From: a virus
Reading direction: 5' to 3' (one strand)
IMG/VR virus record: IMGVR_UViG_3300019776_000564
Span: 44,019 to 108,018 of that record
DNA length: 64,000 bases
Shown: positions 41,560-51,354 of the stretch, piece after piece
Position numbering within the stretch: the first letter of the stretch is position 1
Layout of the letters: the number at the start of each line of letters is the position of its first letter
The notes under the pieces: generated by a model
Seen by the model: the letters and a program-made list of their open reading frames with translations, nothing else
Database searches by the model: none
What the model was told of the DNA's origin: nothing
Program-made: the position numbers and the translations under genes

Positions 41560-42219
41560 ATGACCGAACCTCAGAAAGACCCCGAACTCATTGCAATCGT
41601 GCCAGTTGAAATGAGTATGTCAGGGCGAAACTCTCATTACTTCTTCTGTCACCGTCGCCAACAGCAGGTTAGCTACGCCGTCTGTCTTCACACGGTGAAG
41701 GCTATTGAAGATGATCGCAAGTCCGGTCATACGTTCGATGACTGCCAGCGAGCCTACTGCCACAATGACTGCGAAGCGAAAGTCATGAAGGCTCAGGAAA
41801 TCTCGGCCGGACACGCTCTCTTCTATAAAGAGCGTGTGACGCCCGTCGCAGTAAAAGCCAAGTCCTCTGCTGCGGATGGTGCAGTCAGTAGCGGCAAATA
41901 CGATATGTCGAACCCGAGCTACGCGCGCGGTTGGGCAATCGGCGGTCGTGAAGGCTACAGCACTGACAAGCCTGTTCCGAAGCGTCAATCACCCAAACCT
42001 ACTCGCAACATCGGGCCGATCAAGAAATCCGGGTTCGTTGAAGAGGGCATGGCTGATGTTGTTAACGTGCTTATGAAAGAGCACGAAGAAAGCAAGTCTG
42101 TACCTAAACCAAAAGTCGCTGAAACTCCGGCTACTGACAAATCATCCACTCGCCCACTGCCAGGTGAATCCACTGCGGACTTCATCAAGCGTCGGGCCGC
42201 ACTGAAGGCAGGCAAATGA
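41560..42219 (+). CDS. Hypothetical Cys/His-rich protein before ligase
   Basis: 219 residues. N-terminal Cys/His cluster (FFCHRRQQQVSYAVCLHTV and FDDCQRAYCHNDCEAKVM) suggests zinc binding. The middle has SYARGWAIGGREGYS, and the C-terminus is a Lys/Pro linker ending PLPGESTADFIKRRAALKAG. No family recognised. ATGA overlap with the ligase. Confidence 0.65.
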   Translation: MTEPQKDPELIAIVPVEMSMSGRNSHYFFCHRRQQQVSYAVCLHTVKAIEDDRKSGHTFDDCQRAYCHNDCEAKVMKAQEISAGHALFYKERVTPVAVKAKSSAADGAVSSGKYDMSNPSYARGWAIGGREGYSTDKPVPKRQSPKPTRNIGPIKKSGFVEEGMADVVNVLMKEHEESKSVPKPKVAETPATDKSSTRPLPGESTADFIKRRAALKAGK

Positions 42220-43625
42220 ACTCCAATCAGATCATGGATATGGTCAGCAAAATCGCTGACACATCCGGCAAGAACGACAAGCAAGCGCTACTGGCTATTG
42301 CGATGGAAGATCCGACTTTCGCTAAGGTGATGAACTACACCTACAATCCGTTCATCACTTACGGCATTCGGCCTAAGCGCCGTCAGCTTGAGTCCTTGAA
42401 TCGGTTGTTCAACGATCAGACCTGGACTCTTCTGGATAACCTTGCGAGTCGTCGTCTTACTGGTGATGCGGCAAAGTCCGCTGTAAGCAAGGAAATGAAC
42501 TCGCTCGATTCAATGAGCGCCGAACTTCTGTGGCGTATCATCAACAAGGATATGAAAGCCGGGTTCAGTGAGAACTCCATCAACAAGGTGTCGAAAGACT
42601 TCATCCCTTGTTCACCTTATCAGCGCTGCTCTCTACCGAAGGATGTAGACTTTGAAGGGTGGCCCTGGGCACAAGGTGTAATCAGCCAGATCAAGGCTGA
42701 CGGCATGTTCTTCAACGGCGACGTAGAGTCTGAACTGGTCAGCTTCACAAGTCGTCAGGGTCAGCCTTTCCCAGTTGAAGGCTTCGAGCAACTGATGAAG
42801 GACTTTGCCGATACTTTCAGCCCACTGCTGAACAACTCGGTGTATCCAGACTACGACGAAGGCATTCAGACTCACGGTGAGCTACTAGTCAAAGGTACAA
42901 ATGGTGAGTTCCTGCCACGCGAAGTTGGTAACGGCCTCATCAACAAGCTCTGCAAGGGCACGCCTCTTCCAGAAGGTCATAGTCTGTTCGCTGAACTGTG
43001 GAACATCATTCCTAAGAAGTGTGCAGTCAAGAAAGGCCATAACACTGCGCCGTATCTGCAAAACCTTCGCACATTGAACTCCGCGTTGGGCGTAGTTAAA
43101 GCTAGCCGCAAGGAAGTTTCGATCCAAGTTATCGAAACCAAAGTGGTGCGAACCTACGCTGATGCGATGGAGCATTACTACGCTGCTCGCCGCTGTGGGC
43201 TGGAAGGAACCATTGCAAAGAAAACCACTCTGGAATGGAAGGACGGCACTTCTAAAGATCAGGTTAAGCTGAAACAGGAAGTTCCGGTTGAACTTGAAGT
43301 TGAAGGCTTTGAAGAGGGTAAAGAGGGCGGGAAGACTGCCGACACCTTCGGCTCGCTGAAGTGCAAGTCCAAATGCGGAGCGCTGAAAGTCAACGTAGGC
43401 TCCGGCTTCTCTGATGAGCTTCGCGCAGAGATTAATGCCAATCGCGATGATTGGATGGGCGCAATCATCACCGTTAAGGCGAACGAAATCATGTACGCCA
43501 AGCGTGGCAAGCTGGTACACAGCCTGTTTCTGCCGATCTATGTTGAACGTCGCTTTGACAAGACCGAAGCCGATACCTTCGATCAGATCGTTACCCAATT
43601 CGAGAATGCGGTGAAAGGCGTATGA
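42216..43625 (+). CDS. ATP-dependent DNA ligase
   Basis: 469 residues, similar in size to T4 ligase. Helical N-terminal domain, nucleotidyl-lysine motif QIKADGMF (K160), motif III-like VYPDYDEGIQTHGELLV, motif IV EGTIAKK and motif V KDQVKLK, then an OB-fold with FGSLKCKSKCGALKVNVGSG. Seals nicks in replication and repair. The ATG overlaps the previous stop. Confidence 0.9.
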   Translation: MNSNQIMDMVSKIADTSGKNDKQALLAIAMEDPTFAKVMNYTYNPFITYGIRPKRRQLESLNRLFNDQTWTLLDNLASRRLTGDAAKSAVSKEMNSLDSMSAELLWRIINKDMKAGFSENSINKVSKDFIPCSPYQRCSLPKDVDFEGWPWAQGVISQIKADGMFFNGDVESELVSFTSRQGQPFPVEGFEQLMKDFADTFSPLLNNSVYPDYDEGIQTHGELLVKGTNGEFLPREVGNGLINKLCKGTPLPEGHSLFAELWNIIPKKCAVKKGHNTAPYLQNLRTLNSALGVVKASRKEVSIQVIETKVVRTYADAMEHYYAARRCGLEGTIAKKTTLEWKDGTSKDQVKLKQEVPVELEVEGFEEGKEGGKTADTFGSLKCKSKCGALKVNVGSGFSDELRAEINANRDDWMGAIITVKANEIMYAKRGKLVHSLFLPIYVERRFDKTEADTFDQIVTQFENAVKGV

Positions 43626-43816
43626 CGACGCTGCCTCGCTACAACTTCATGGTGGTAATTGGAGCCGAAGACCGCAGTGAACTTCGCCATATTACGGTGT
43701 ACGCCGAAGATGAGGTTCACGCCAGAAGTATGGGTGATGTCGCTGCCGAATCGATGCGCGAGGATTTCCATAATGGTCGAGAGTTCTACGTGGAGTTAGT
43801 GACAGCACTCGAATAA
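43622..43816 (+). CDS. Small hypothetical protein after ligase
   Basis: 64 residues, ATGA overlap with ligase. Compact alpha/beta (YNFMVVIGAEDRSELRHITV; EDEVHARSMGDVAAESMRED). No family recognised. Terminator directly after. Confidence 0.65.
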   Translation: MTTLPRYNFMVVIGAEDRSELRHITVYAEDEVHARSMGDVAAESMREDFHNGREFYVELVTALE

Positions 43817-43824
43817 CTACCTAA

Positions 43825-43853
43825 CTGGGAGCCGCAAGCTCCCAGTTTTGTTT
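43825..43853 (+). terminator. Terminator after ligase operon
   Basis: CTGGGAGC-CGCAA-GCTCCCAG followed by TTTTGTTT. A CATAAT box (43857-43862) comes right after and may start the next transcript. Confidence 0.9.
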
Positions 43854-43910
43854 CTGCATAATAGACGCTGATTTGACGCAAACAACATCCATTCAAACAG
43901 GTTGGAAAAC

Positions 43911-45989
43911 ATGGATCGCATTCAACGCATTGCCATTATGAGAGAGGCGATTACCAAAATCGCCCAGATCCTCTCTGACGGCAAAGTTCTCGTAACTCAG
44001 TCAGGTGTTAAGGCGTTCGTTAAGTACGACGAGCGCACTATGAAAGCAACTCGCGTCAACTTGCCAATGATCCCGGATGACGCAAGTGACGAACTGATTG
44101 AAGCTGTTCAGGGCTTTCTTGACAGCGAGATCTCCAAAGTCCTCTATGCGGACGGCAAGTCCAACCTGCGTGCTGCGCACGAAAACATGGCCTCGCTGTA
44201 CAACCCGCTTGAGTCCTTCTTTTGCGAGAAGGAAATGGTCAAGAACTTCCAGGGTTCTCGCCATAACCTCGCAAACATGCACCAGACTTTCGTGGACAAG
44301 TTCATCACGCCACGACTGAAAGAAGCTCTCGCTAATGGCGCAGAAGAGCAAGAGCTTTTCCAAGTTCTCGCAGTTCCCGCATTGCGAGCGTGGGGCGGCC
44401 AAAAGTTCTTCCAAGACTACATGAGCGATAAGTGGTCTCTGATCGCCGGCATTCAGAAGCAGCTTGATCCGATTGCCAAGAAAATGCAGACCATGACCAA
44501 AGCGTCTGACTGCTATGACATGGCGAAGCAGATTCGCAATGTCGTAATGGGTGAGCCGCCTGAAGGTGATGGTGACAACCCGTTCGGTGATGAAGATCCG
44601 AGCAAGAAAGGTGGCGGTGGCGGTAAAGGTAGCAGCGGTAAAGGTGGCAAGGGTGGTAAAGGCGCCCCTCCACCAAAAGCTAACAAGGGCAAAGGTGCAG
44701 GTGAACTAGGCGACGAAGAAGAGTCTGAAGAAGACGAGGACGAAGAGTCTTCGGGTGGCCCGGGCGAGAAGTCTGAAGAAGACGCAGACGCAGAAGACGG
44801 CTCCGGCGTCGAAGATGATGACGACCTGGAAGAAGACGAGGAAGGTGAAGACGGCGAAAAGCCCGACCCTCGTAAAGAAGACGCCCAATCCGGTGCCGAC
44901 GGTCAGTCCAATCAGCAAGAGCGTGAGAAAGGTACTGAAGATACCGAGTCCGCTCAAGCCGATTACGGCGGCGCGAACTTCATGAAGGACTTCGACTGGG
45001 ACAAGGTTCAGGACATCGGCACTGAATTTGGTCAGTACGTTACCGATCTGTGCTCGACAGAAATGGATAACGAGGACTACACGGTCTTTACTCGCGAGTG
45101 GGATCAGCTTGAGCCTCCAAAAATCCCATCGAGCTACAGTCCGAAGTGGCTCGATGACCTCGAAAAGTCAATCGCTGGTATGGTTGGCCCTGTTGCGCGT
45201 CAGCTTGAGCGTGCTTTTGCCGCACGTAACAAGTCTCTGACTCAGCAAGGTCTTCGTAAAGGCAAGCTGTCTTCCAACAATCTGTATCGTCTGACCGCTG
45301 GTGACGATCACATTTACAAGAACAAGATTGAGCACAAGACCCGAGAAATTGCTGTGTCTCTGGTCATCGACTGCTCCGGCTCTATGGGTGGTTCCAAGAT
45401 CCATACTGCAATGTGCTCAGCGTGGGTGCTTGCTGATGTTCTCGGTCGACTCGGCGTCGATTGCGAGATCATGGGCTTCACTACTGGCGACCTGTACGCT
45501 CAGCGGTCTAAAGACCTGTACAAAGAAATGTGCGACGCAAGTAATGCCGGCCGTGAGTTCGACCGCTGTGAGCCGTTGCGACTTCCTCTCTTCAAGAGCT
45601 TCCAAGAGAAGTTCTCGATTGAGGTCAAGAAGCGAATGGCGAGTTACGCTCACGTTCAGTCTTCTATGGCGAGCAACATTGACGGCGAGTCCGTTCAATA
45701 CGCCTATGAGTCTCTGTGTCGCCATGCAAACAAGGGTAAGCGTAAAGGCAAGATGATGATCGTCTTCAGCGACGGTCAACCTGCAGGCGGCGTAGACAGT
45801 CGTAAGCTGAACGCCCACTTGAAGGCTGTGGTGAATCGAATCGAGAAGGACGGCACTAACATTGTTGGTGTAGGCATTATGTCCAACTCTGTCCAGCATT
45901 TTTACCGCAAGAACGTCAAGCTGGATAACGTTGCTGAGCTGCCGGGCATCGTCCTCAAGCAACTCCGGGACGCTCTGCTTTCCGCTTAA
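43911..45989 (+). CDS. CobT-like VWA-domain protein
   Basis: 692 residues from ATG 43911 (a TTG at 43902 would add three). N-terminal helical domain, then a Gly/Lys and Asp/Glu-rich linker (about 225-340), and a C-terminal VWA domain with the MIDAS motif DCSGSMGGSK and later SDGQPAGG. CobT is one subunit of aerobic cobaltochelatase, but phage copies paired with a CobS-like AAA+ occur without other cobalamin genes and are thought to form a MoxR/VWA-type remodelling complex. The partner is at 46085. Confidence 0.87.
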   Translation: MDRIQRIAIMREAITKIAQILSDGKVLVTQSGVKAFVKYDERTMKATRVNLPMIPDDASDELIEAVQGFLDSEISKVLYADGKSNLRAAHENMASLYNPLESFFCEKEMVKNFQGSRHNLANMHQTFVDKFITPRLKEALANGAEEQELFQVLAVPALRAWGGQKFFQDYMSDKWSLIAGIQKQLDPIAKKMQTMTKASDCYDMAKQIRNVVMGEPPEGDGDNPFGDEDPSKKGGGGGKGSSGKGGKGGKGAPPPKANKGKGAGELGDEEESEEDEDEESSGGPGEKSEEDADAEDGSGVEDDDDLEEDEEGEDGEKPDPRKEDAQSGADGQSNQQEREKGTEDTESAQADYGGANFMKDFDWDKVQDIGTEFGQYVTDLCSTEMDNEDYTVFTREWDQLEPPKIPSSYSPKWLDDLEKSIAGMVGPVARQLERAFAARNKSLTQQGLRKGKLSSNNLYRLTAGDDHIYKNKIEHKTREIAVSLVIDCSGSMGGSKIHTAMCSAWVLADVLGRLGVDCEIMGFTTGDLYAQRSKDLYKEMCDASNAGREFDRCEPLRLPLFKSFQEKFSIEVKKRMASYAHVQSSMASNIDGESVQYAYESLCRHANKGKRKGKMMIVFSDGQPAGGVDSRKLNAHLKAVVNRIEKDGTNIVGVGIMSNSVQHFYRKNVKLDNVAELPGIVLKQLRDALLSA

Positions 45990-46084
45990 TTCCCATTGAA
46001 CGCCCAGTTGTGAGCGTAGAAAATACGCTCACTTTCAAACGTTACATAGAAACACTTCAACCATTAGATAGAGAGGATTCACAA

Positions 46085-47314
46085 GTGAGCAACGACAAAA
46101 TCAAGTGCCAGATCTGCGGCGAAGAAGTACACAGCATCGCTAACCACCTCAAGACTGCGCACGGTGAAGACTCCGAAACCCCGATGGATCTGGAAGCGTA
46201 CCGTGCAGCATACCCTGGCGCTGATCTGCTCTCTGAAACCGCCAAGAAGAAAATGGCTGAAATGAAAGCCAAGCGTGAAGCTGAAGAAGCGAAAACCGCC
46301 TCTGCTGCTCCAGCGCCAGGTTCCAAACCTGCTCAATCGGGCGACCCGGATGTAGAGCAAGTGTTCTTCCACGAAGCCTTCCGCTTCCCGAAAAGCACGA
46401 AGTCTGCTCTGACCAAATCGGGCAACGGCATTCCTTGCACTGCTGACGCTCGTAAGGGTGGCGATGACGAGCACATGGTTCCAGCGTGGTCTGACAACTA
46501 CATCCTTAACCCCGATCTGACCAAGACCGTCATGATGGCAATGGAACTTCGCACGCCGATCTTCCTGTATGGTCACTCCGGCGTTGGTAAGTCTTCGATC
46601 TTCAAGCAAATGTGCGCTGGCTTGAACCGTCGTCTGTTCCGCTTTCAGCACACTGTCGATACCGAAGAGTCGCACATCGTTGGTCAGTGGGTCGTCAAGC
46701 CTCACATCAACCCTGATGGCTCCGCTGTATCGGTTACTGAGTTTGAACTCGGCCCGCTGCCTACTGCGATGCTGAAAGGCTGGACTTACCTCGCTGACGA
46801 AATCGACCGTTCGTCTCCGACCGTTCTGTCTGCGTATCAAGCGATCCTCGAAGGCGAGCCGCTGATCATCAAAAACGCCCCAGCGCATTTGCGAGTGATC
46901 CGCCCTCACCGTCTGTTTGCGTTCGCTGCAACTGGTAACACGAACGGTACTGGCGACCAATCCGGTCTGTACCAAGCAACTCTGACTCAAGACGCCGCAA
47001 CCATCGAGCGTTTTGGTGTAGTCGCTATGGTTGACTACCCACCAGAGAAGCAAGAGATTGCGATGATCGCCGCTGCTACTGGTCTGAACGAAGCGGACGC
47101 GAAGAAAATTCGCCAGTTCGCAGACGAGATCCGTAACAAGTCGTTCCCGAACATCGTGTCGCTGACCATCGGCCCTCGCGTTGCCATCAACATCGCTCGA
47201 ATCGGCATGATGAAAGCGGACTTCGTAGAAGGCGCAATGTACGCCTACTGCAACCGTCTGCCAGAAGCAGAGAAAGAAGCAGCGTTGGGTGTTGCGAAAC
47301 GTATCCTGAGCTGA
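46085..47314 (+). CDS. CobS-like AAA+ ATPase with N-terminal zinc finger
   Basis: 409 residues from GTG 46085 with GAGAGGA upstream; an earlier in-frame start at 46010 lacks such a site. Cys2-His2-like finger at the N-terminus (CQICGEEVHSIANHLKTAH), acidic/Ala linker, then AAA+: Walker A GHSGVGKS, DTEESHIVGQW, Walker B YLADEIDR, FAATGNT sensor and an Arg-finger region ERFGVVAMVDYPP. It pairs with the VWA protein upstream. Confidence 0.88.
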   Translation: MSNDKIKCQICGEEVHSIANHLKTAHGEDSETPMDLEAYRAAYPGADLLSETAKKKMAEMKAKREAEEAKTASAAPAPGSKPAQSGDPDVEQVFFHEAFRFPKSTKSALTKSGNGIPCTADARKGGDDEHMVPAWSDNYILNPDLTKTVMMAMELRTPIFLYGHSGVGKSSIFKQMCAGLNRRLFRFQHTVDTEESHIVGQWVVKPHINPDGSAVSVTEFELGPLPTAMLKGWTYLADEIDRSSPTVLSAYQAILEGEPLIIKNAPAHLRVIRPHRLFAFAATGNTNGTGDQSGLYQATLTQDAATIERFGVVAMVDYPPEKQEIAMIAAATGLNEADAKKIRQFADEIRNKSFPNIVSLTIGPRVAINIARIGMMKADFVEGAMYAYCNRLPEAEKEAALGVAKRILS

Positions 47315-47345
47315 GAGCATGACCTACGCGCTTAGCGCATAGTTG

Positions 47346-47373
47346 AAAAGCAGGTCTTCGGACCTGCTTTTTT
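47346..47373 (+). terminator. Terminator after CobS-like gene
   Basis: AAAAGCAGGTC-TTCG-GACCTGCTTTT, 11-bp stem with a stable TTCG loop and T tract. Confidence 0.92.
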
Positions 47374-47395
47374 GTTTCTGCTAATAGGAGTTGGT

Positions 47396-47941
47396 ATGAG
47401 CTACGACAAACCCGGATGTTTTGGGAATGCCATCACTTACAGCAATAGATCGTTGGTATGCGGAGAGTGCGAAGAAAGCCAGTCATGCGCTCTGGCTGCT
47501 CGTCAGAGGATCGAAGAGCTTCGATCCATGATAAGTGTAGAGCCGATCCTTAGAATGTCCCACAAGCAGCCACAGAAGCTTGAGAAGCATCCTGAGGTGT
47601 ATGAAGACTTACCCGCCGCAGCCCAGAAAATAATTGCTACGCTTCCTATTGAAGCGCAGAACTTAGCTGCTCAACTGGTTAGGATGAAAGTCAATTTCAG
47701 GAAGCAGCTACTGTCAGGTGTTAACCCGATAAGGCATCAGAAGCCGCTCGCTGTATCAGTCCTTTTTGATCTTCTTCTATCTGGTCAGGTTGACAGGTTG
47801 ACATACCTAAACTCCCTGAAGGAGAGACTGGGTTACACAGATACGGTATCGGCAACTCAAGCATCGATCAGCATAAAGGCTTTAACAGGATTGGGTATCG
47901 TGAAAGTCGAGGATGAAAAACTTGTTATCAGAGGCTTATAA
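47396..47941 (+). CDS. Hypothetical four-cysteine protein upstream of polymerase
   Basis: 181 residues from ATG 47396 with AGGAG 9 nt upstream. N-terminal C-x13-C-x2-C-x5-C (PGCFGN, LVCGECEESQSCA), likely zinc or Fe-S. The rest is helical (AAQKIIATLPIEAQNLAAQ), ending in a winged-helix-like segment (QASISIKALTGLGIVKVED). Its stop codon abuts the polymerase start, so the two are co-translated. Confidence 0.65.
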   Translation: MSYDKPGCFGNAITYSNRSLVCGECEESQSCALAARQRIEELRSMISVEPILRMSHKQPQKLEKHPEVYEDLPAAAQKIIATLPIEAQNLAAQLVRMKVNFRKQLLSGVNPIRHQKPLAVSVLFDLLLSGQVDRLTYLNSLKERLGYTDTVSATQASISIKALTGLGIVKVEDEKLVIRGL

Positions 47942-50900
47942 ATGAAGAACCTATTGGGTGCAAAAACCCACTTCTCGCTTGGCGAATCAATCTACGACCC
48001 GGAAGCTCTAGTCAAAAAGGCAGAGCTTGCCGGGTATGAAGGCATTGTGGCGACGGATGTCGATTCAATCGACTCGATGCCTACTCTGTCCGGCAAGTCA
48101 AAAGGCTTGAAAGTGGGTCTTGGTGTACAGATCGCTGTAGTAGAAGACCTAAAATGGGAAGCTGCAAAGCGCGGTGAACCAAAACGAAAGCCCAACCCGG
48201 TTTTCGTTACGACCTTGTTCGTCAGAAACGAAGAAGGCTTTAAGGACATCTGCGAGCTTTTGACCCTCGCACAGTCAGAGTCCAACTACTGCTCCAAGCC
48301 TGCTCGTATGCAAATCGATATGCCGCAGCTTATCGATTTCGTATCTCGGGGCAACCTGACTATGACTCTGGGAAGCTCTTACAGCGCGCTACAGCTTAGA
48401 AAGCGCGAAGAGATCATAGACGCACTGTGCGATCATTTGGACGTCTCACAAGTCGTCTCAGAAGTCGTACCAGTTAACTCTATGTTCTATGACGCGCATA
48501 ATGCGCAGATGCTGAAGCTGAAGCTGGATCGGGGCATCGAAGGCATCATTACTCGCCCAACTCTCTATCAAAAAGGGGAGGCGAAGTTCCGAAACACAAT
48601 GAACTCCATTCTCTCCCACGACCGCGTTGATAGCGTGTTCAGACGAGAGCCTGCTGAGGATCTTCATGTTCTTGAATGCGCCGAGTTGGACTCTGAAGTA
48701 GAGCGCCTTTACGATCGTCTGGTTGCAGCCGGGTCAGATCCATTCAAGACTCAAGGCTTCTTGGAGAAAGCGTGTGAGAAGACGGAGAAGTATTTCACTG
48801 ACCATCCTTATCAGTGGAAGAAGATGGCTCCTTCTCTTCCCGTAATGTCGTCTAACCCGCGACTGGACATCATTGCGCTGTGCAAGAAAGGTTGGCGTGA
48901 GCGTCTCGGCAAAGAAGTATTTGGGTACAAGCCAGATGCTTCGATTCTTCCTGTCTATCAGGAGAGGCTTAAATACGAGCTTAGCGTTCTAAACAAGATG
49001 GGCTTTGAACCGTACTTTCAACTGGTTCACTTTATTGTGGATTGGTCTAAGAAGAACAAGATCATGGTTGGCCCGGGTCGTGGATCTGTTGGCGGTTCGT
49101 TGATCGCTTTTCTTATGGGTATCACCGACGTAGACCCGGTGAGATTCAACCTCATCTTTGAGCGATTCATTAACCCTGAGCGTATCGACTTGCCAGATAT
49201 CGACCTCGACTTTATGTCGAGCCGCCGTCAGGACATTGTTGATCACTTGGTTAGCGCCTTCAGTGAAGACTGCGTTGTCCAAATCGCCAACTACAACACC
49301 ATCGCTGGTGCCGGCGCTATTCAAGCGGTGAGCAAAGCCTATGGCCTTCATGAGAGCCAGTACGAGTGCTCCAAGCTCGTACCTAAGGAGTCTGGTGTTC
49401 CAGTTCCTCTTGAGAAGGCCGTTGCGTATGTACCCGAGCTTGAGAAGCTTGCTCTTAACCATCCTGAGGTTTGGGCAGCATCTGTAGGTCTTCAGGGCAC
49501 GTTCAAGAACTTCGCGAAGCACGCGGCAGGTGTAGTGGTTGCTGGTTGCGACATCGTTGAACGTGGCGTTGTTAACCGACGTAGCGGTGTTGGTATCGTT
49601 AACTGGGACAAGCGTGTCGTCGAAGACTTTGGTCTGATCAAGCTCGACGTACTCGGCCTGAGTAACTTGGACATTCTCAGATTGTGTCAAGATTACATTC
49701 GCGAGAGCGCCGGCATTGAGGTCGATTTCACATCGCTACCTCTTGATGACAAGAGGGTCTTGCAGTCATTCGCTGAGGGTAAAACCTACGGTGTATTCCA
49801 GTTTGAATCCGGCGGTATGCGTAAGCTACTAAAGGATCTTGGTTCTGGCGGCAACCTGACGTTCGATGACTGCGTTGCAGCAACAGCTTTGTTCCGACCC
49901 GGCCCTATCCAAGCTGGTCTGATGGATATGTATGTCGCGATCAAGAAGGAGTTTCAAGAACCCGAGTACCTTCACCCGAACATGAAAGCCGCTCTTGAGC
50001 CAACGATGTCAGTAATGGTCTATCAGGAGCAGGTAATGCAGATCTCGCGTGACCTTGCTGGGTATACATTCCCTGAGGCAGACGGTCTTCGTAAGATCAT
50101 GGGCAAGAAAGACCCTGTGAAAATGGCCGAGCAGCGAGACAAGTTCGTTGATGGCTGTATTGCAACGTCAGGTCTTGATCATGGTACGGCGACGTTCATC
50201 TTTGAGCAGATCGAAAAGTTCGCTGGTTACGGCTTCAACAAGTCCCATTCTGTGGCGTATACCCTGATCTCGTATATGACCATGTGGGTCAAGGTCTACT
50301 ATCCAGAAGCGTTCTATGCAGCCTGCTTGTCGATCTTGGACGAACAGAAACTCGCCGGTCTCGCCAAAGATGCTCAGGCTAACGATATCTACATCGTACC
50401 TCCTGATATCAACCACAGTTCCGGTCGATATGAAGTTGGCTTTGATGCTTCAAGAGGTCAAAAGATTCTGTATGCCCCATTCCAGTCAATCAAAGGCATG
50501 AGCGACAAGTCGGCATCCGCAATCGTAGAGGCTCGTAAGAAGCTAGGTAGGCCGTTCAAGAACAAAGCTGAGCTTATCCTTGAGGTAGACCGTCGCGCCT
50601 GTAATAAGCGTCACCAAGAGCTTCTGGATAAGGTTGGAGCGTTCAGTCTGATCGAACCCGGTCAGCTTCCTTCGAGACACCCGGATCGTCTTCGCGACCA
50701 AAAGGAACTGTTACCGGGTATCGTCGTTAGCAACGTAAAAGCCGAACGAGTGATCGAAATCACTGGCGCGGTAAGCGCTGAGCTTATTCAGATCGTTGAG
50801 GACTACCAGTCCAACAAGGGCTGTGACGGCTGTCCGTTTATTGGTCGAGCGCACCCACAGCCTGTCTTGGGTAAGAAACCTAAGGTGATGATCGTGTTGG

Positions 50901-51334
50901 ACGGCCCTTCCTACAAAGAGGAAGAGAAGGGTCAGATGATGGTCGGCGACACTGGCAATTTCATCAAGACGGCTTTGCAGAAAGCTGGACTCAAAATGTC
51001 CGATGTCTACGTGACCAGTTACATCAAGGCTAGAAAGCTCAAAGAGGAAGAGATTGAGAACACCACTGCCAACGGTTGTGGCAAGTTCTTGCAGCGGGAA
51101 ATTGAACTGCTGAAACCTCCGGTCATTGTAGCTTTGGGCAGCAAGTCTGTAAGACAGCTTGTGCCGGATATCAAAGGAGGCTGGGAAGAGAACTGCGGCA
51201 AGTCTTTCTTCGATCCTAAAACAGACTGCACCGTAGTTTCTGGCTTCAATCCGGCAATGATCTGCTTCGACGGAGCCAAGCAGTCACTTCTTGACGCGGT
51301 ATTCAAGCAAGTAGCCGACATATTCGACTTATAA
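47942..51334 (+). CDS. dnaE: DNA polymerase III alpha subunit fused to UDG-like domain
   Basis: 1130 residues. A PHP-like N-terminus (THFSLGESIYDPEALVKKAE; ATDVDSID) has lost the usual His ligands, so it is probably inactive. Family C polymerase core: GRGSVGGSLIAF, PDIDLDF with the catalytic Asp set (418-424), FRPGPIQAGLMDMY, QEQVMQISRDLAGYTFPEAD and GYGFNKSHSVAYTLISYMT. The usual C-terminal clamp/tau-binding part is replaced from about 960 by a family-4-like uracil-DNA glycosylase domain (CDGCPF; MIVLDGPSYKEEEKG; VGDTGNFIKTALQKAGL; VIVALGSKSVRQLV). The usual Cys and His of that domain are partly changed (see findings). Confidence 0.92.
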   Translation: MKNLLGAKTHFSLGESIYDPEALVKKAELAGYEGIVATDVDSIDSMPTLSGKSKGLKVGLGVQIAVVEDLKWEAAKRGEPKRKPNPVFVTTLFVRNEEGFKDICELLTLAQSESNYCSKPARMQIDMPQLIDFVSRGNLTMTLGSSYSALQLRKREEIIDALCDHLDVSQVVSEVVPVNSMFYDAHNAQMLKLKLDRGIEGIITRPTLYQKGEAKFRNTMNSILSHDRVDSVFRREPAEDLHVLECAELDSEVERLYDRLVAAGSDPFKTQGFLEKACEKTEKYFTDHPYQWKKMAPSLPVMSSNPRLDIIALCKKGWRERLGKEVFGYKPDASILPVYQERLKYELSVLNKMGFEPYFQLVHFIVDWSKKNKIMVGPGRGSVGGSLIAFLMGITDVDPVRFNLIFERFINPERIDLPDIDLDFMSSRRQDIVDHLVSAFSEDCVVQIANYNTIAGAGAIQAVSKAYGLHESQYECSKLVPKESGVPVPLEKAVAYVPELEKLALNHPEVWAASVGLQGTFKNFAKHAAGVVVAGCDIVERGVVNRRSGVGIVNWDKRVVEDFGLIKLDVLGLSNLDILRLCQDYIRESAGIEVDFTSLPLDDKRVLQSFAEGKTYGVFQFESGGMRKLLKDLGSGGNLTFDDCVAATALFRPGPIQAGLMDMYVAIKKEFQEPEYLHPNMKAALEPTMSVMVYQEQVMQISRDLAGYTFPEADGLRKIMGKKDPVKMAEQRDKFVDGCIATSGLDHGTATFIFEQIEKFAGYGFNKSHSVAYTLISYMTMWVKVYYPEAFYAACLSILDEQKLAGLAKDAQANDIYIVPPDINHSSGRYEVGFDASRGQKILYAPFQSIKGMSDKSASAIVEARKKLGRPFKNKAELILEVDRRACNKRHQELLDKVGAFSLIEPGQLPSRHPDRLRDQKELLPGIVVSNVKAERVIEITGAVSAELIQIVEDYQSNKGCDGCPFIGRAHPQPVLGKKPKVMIVLDGPSYKEEEKGQMMVGDTGNFIKTALQKAGLKMSDVYVTSYIKARKLKEEEIENTTANGCGKFLQREIELLKPPVIVALGSKSVRQLVPDIKGGWEENCGKSFFDPKTDCTVVSGFNPAMICFDGAKQSLLDAVFKQVADIFDL

Positions 51335-51354
51335 CCCGTGTAAACCCTGAGAAA

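Noticed and set aside
43911-47314. Cobalamin biosynthesis role for the CobS/CobT-like pair
   Set aside because: No other cobalamin gene is present; phage pairs of this type are better read as a general AAA+/VWA complex.
46079-47320. Minus-strand open frame of 413 codons
   Set aside because: Antisense shadow of the CobS-like AAA+ gene; no ribosome site and no recognisable protein.
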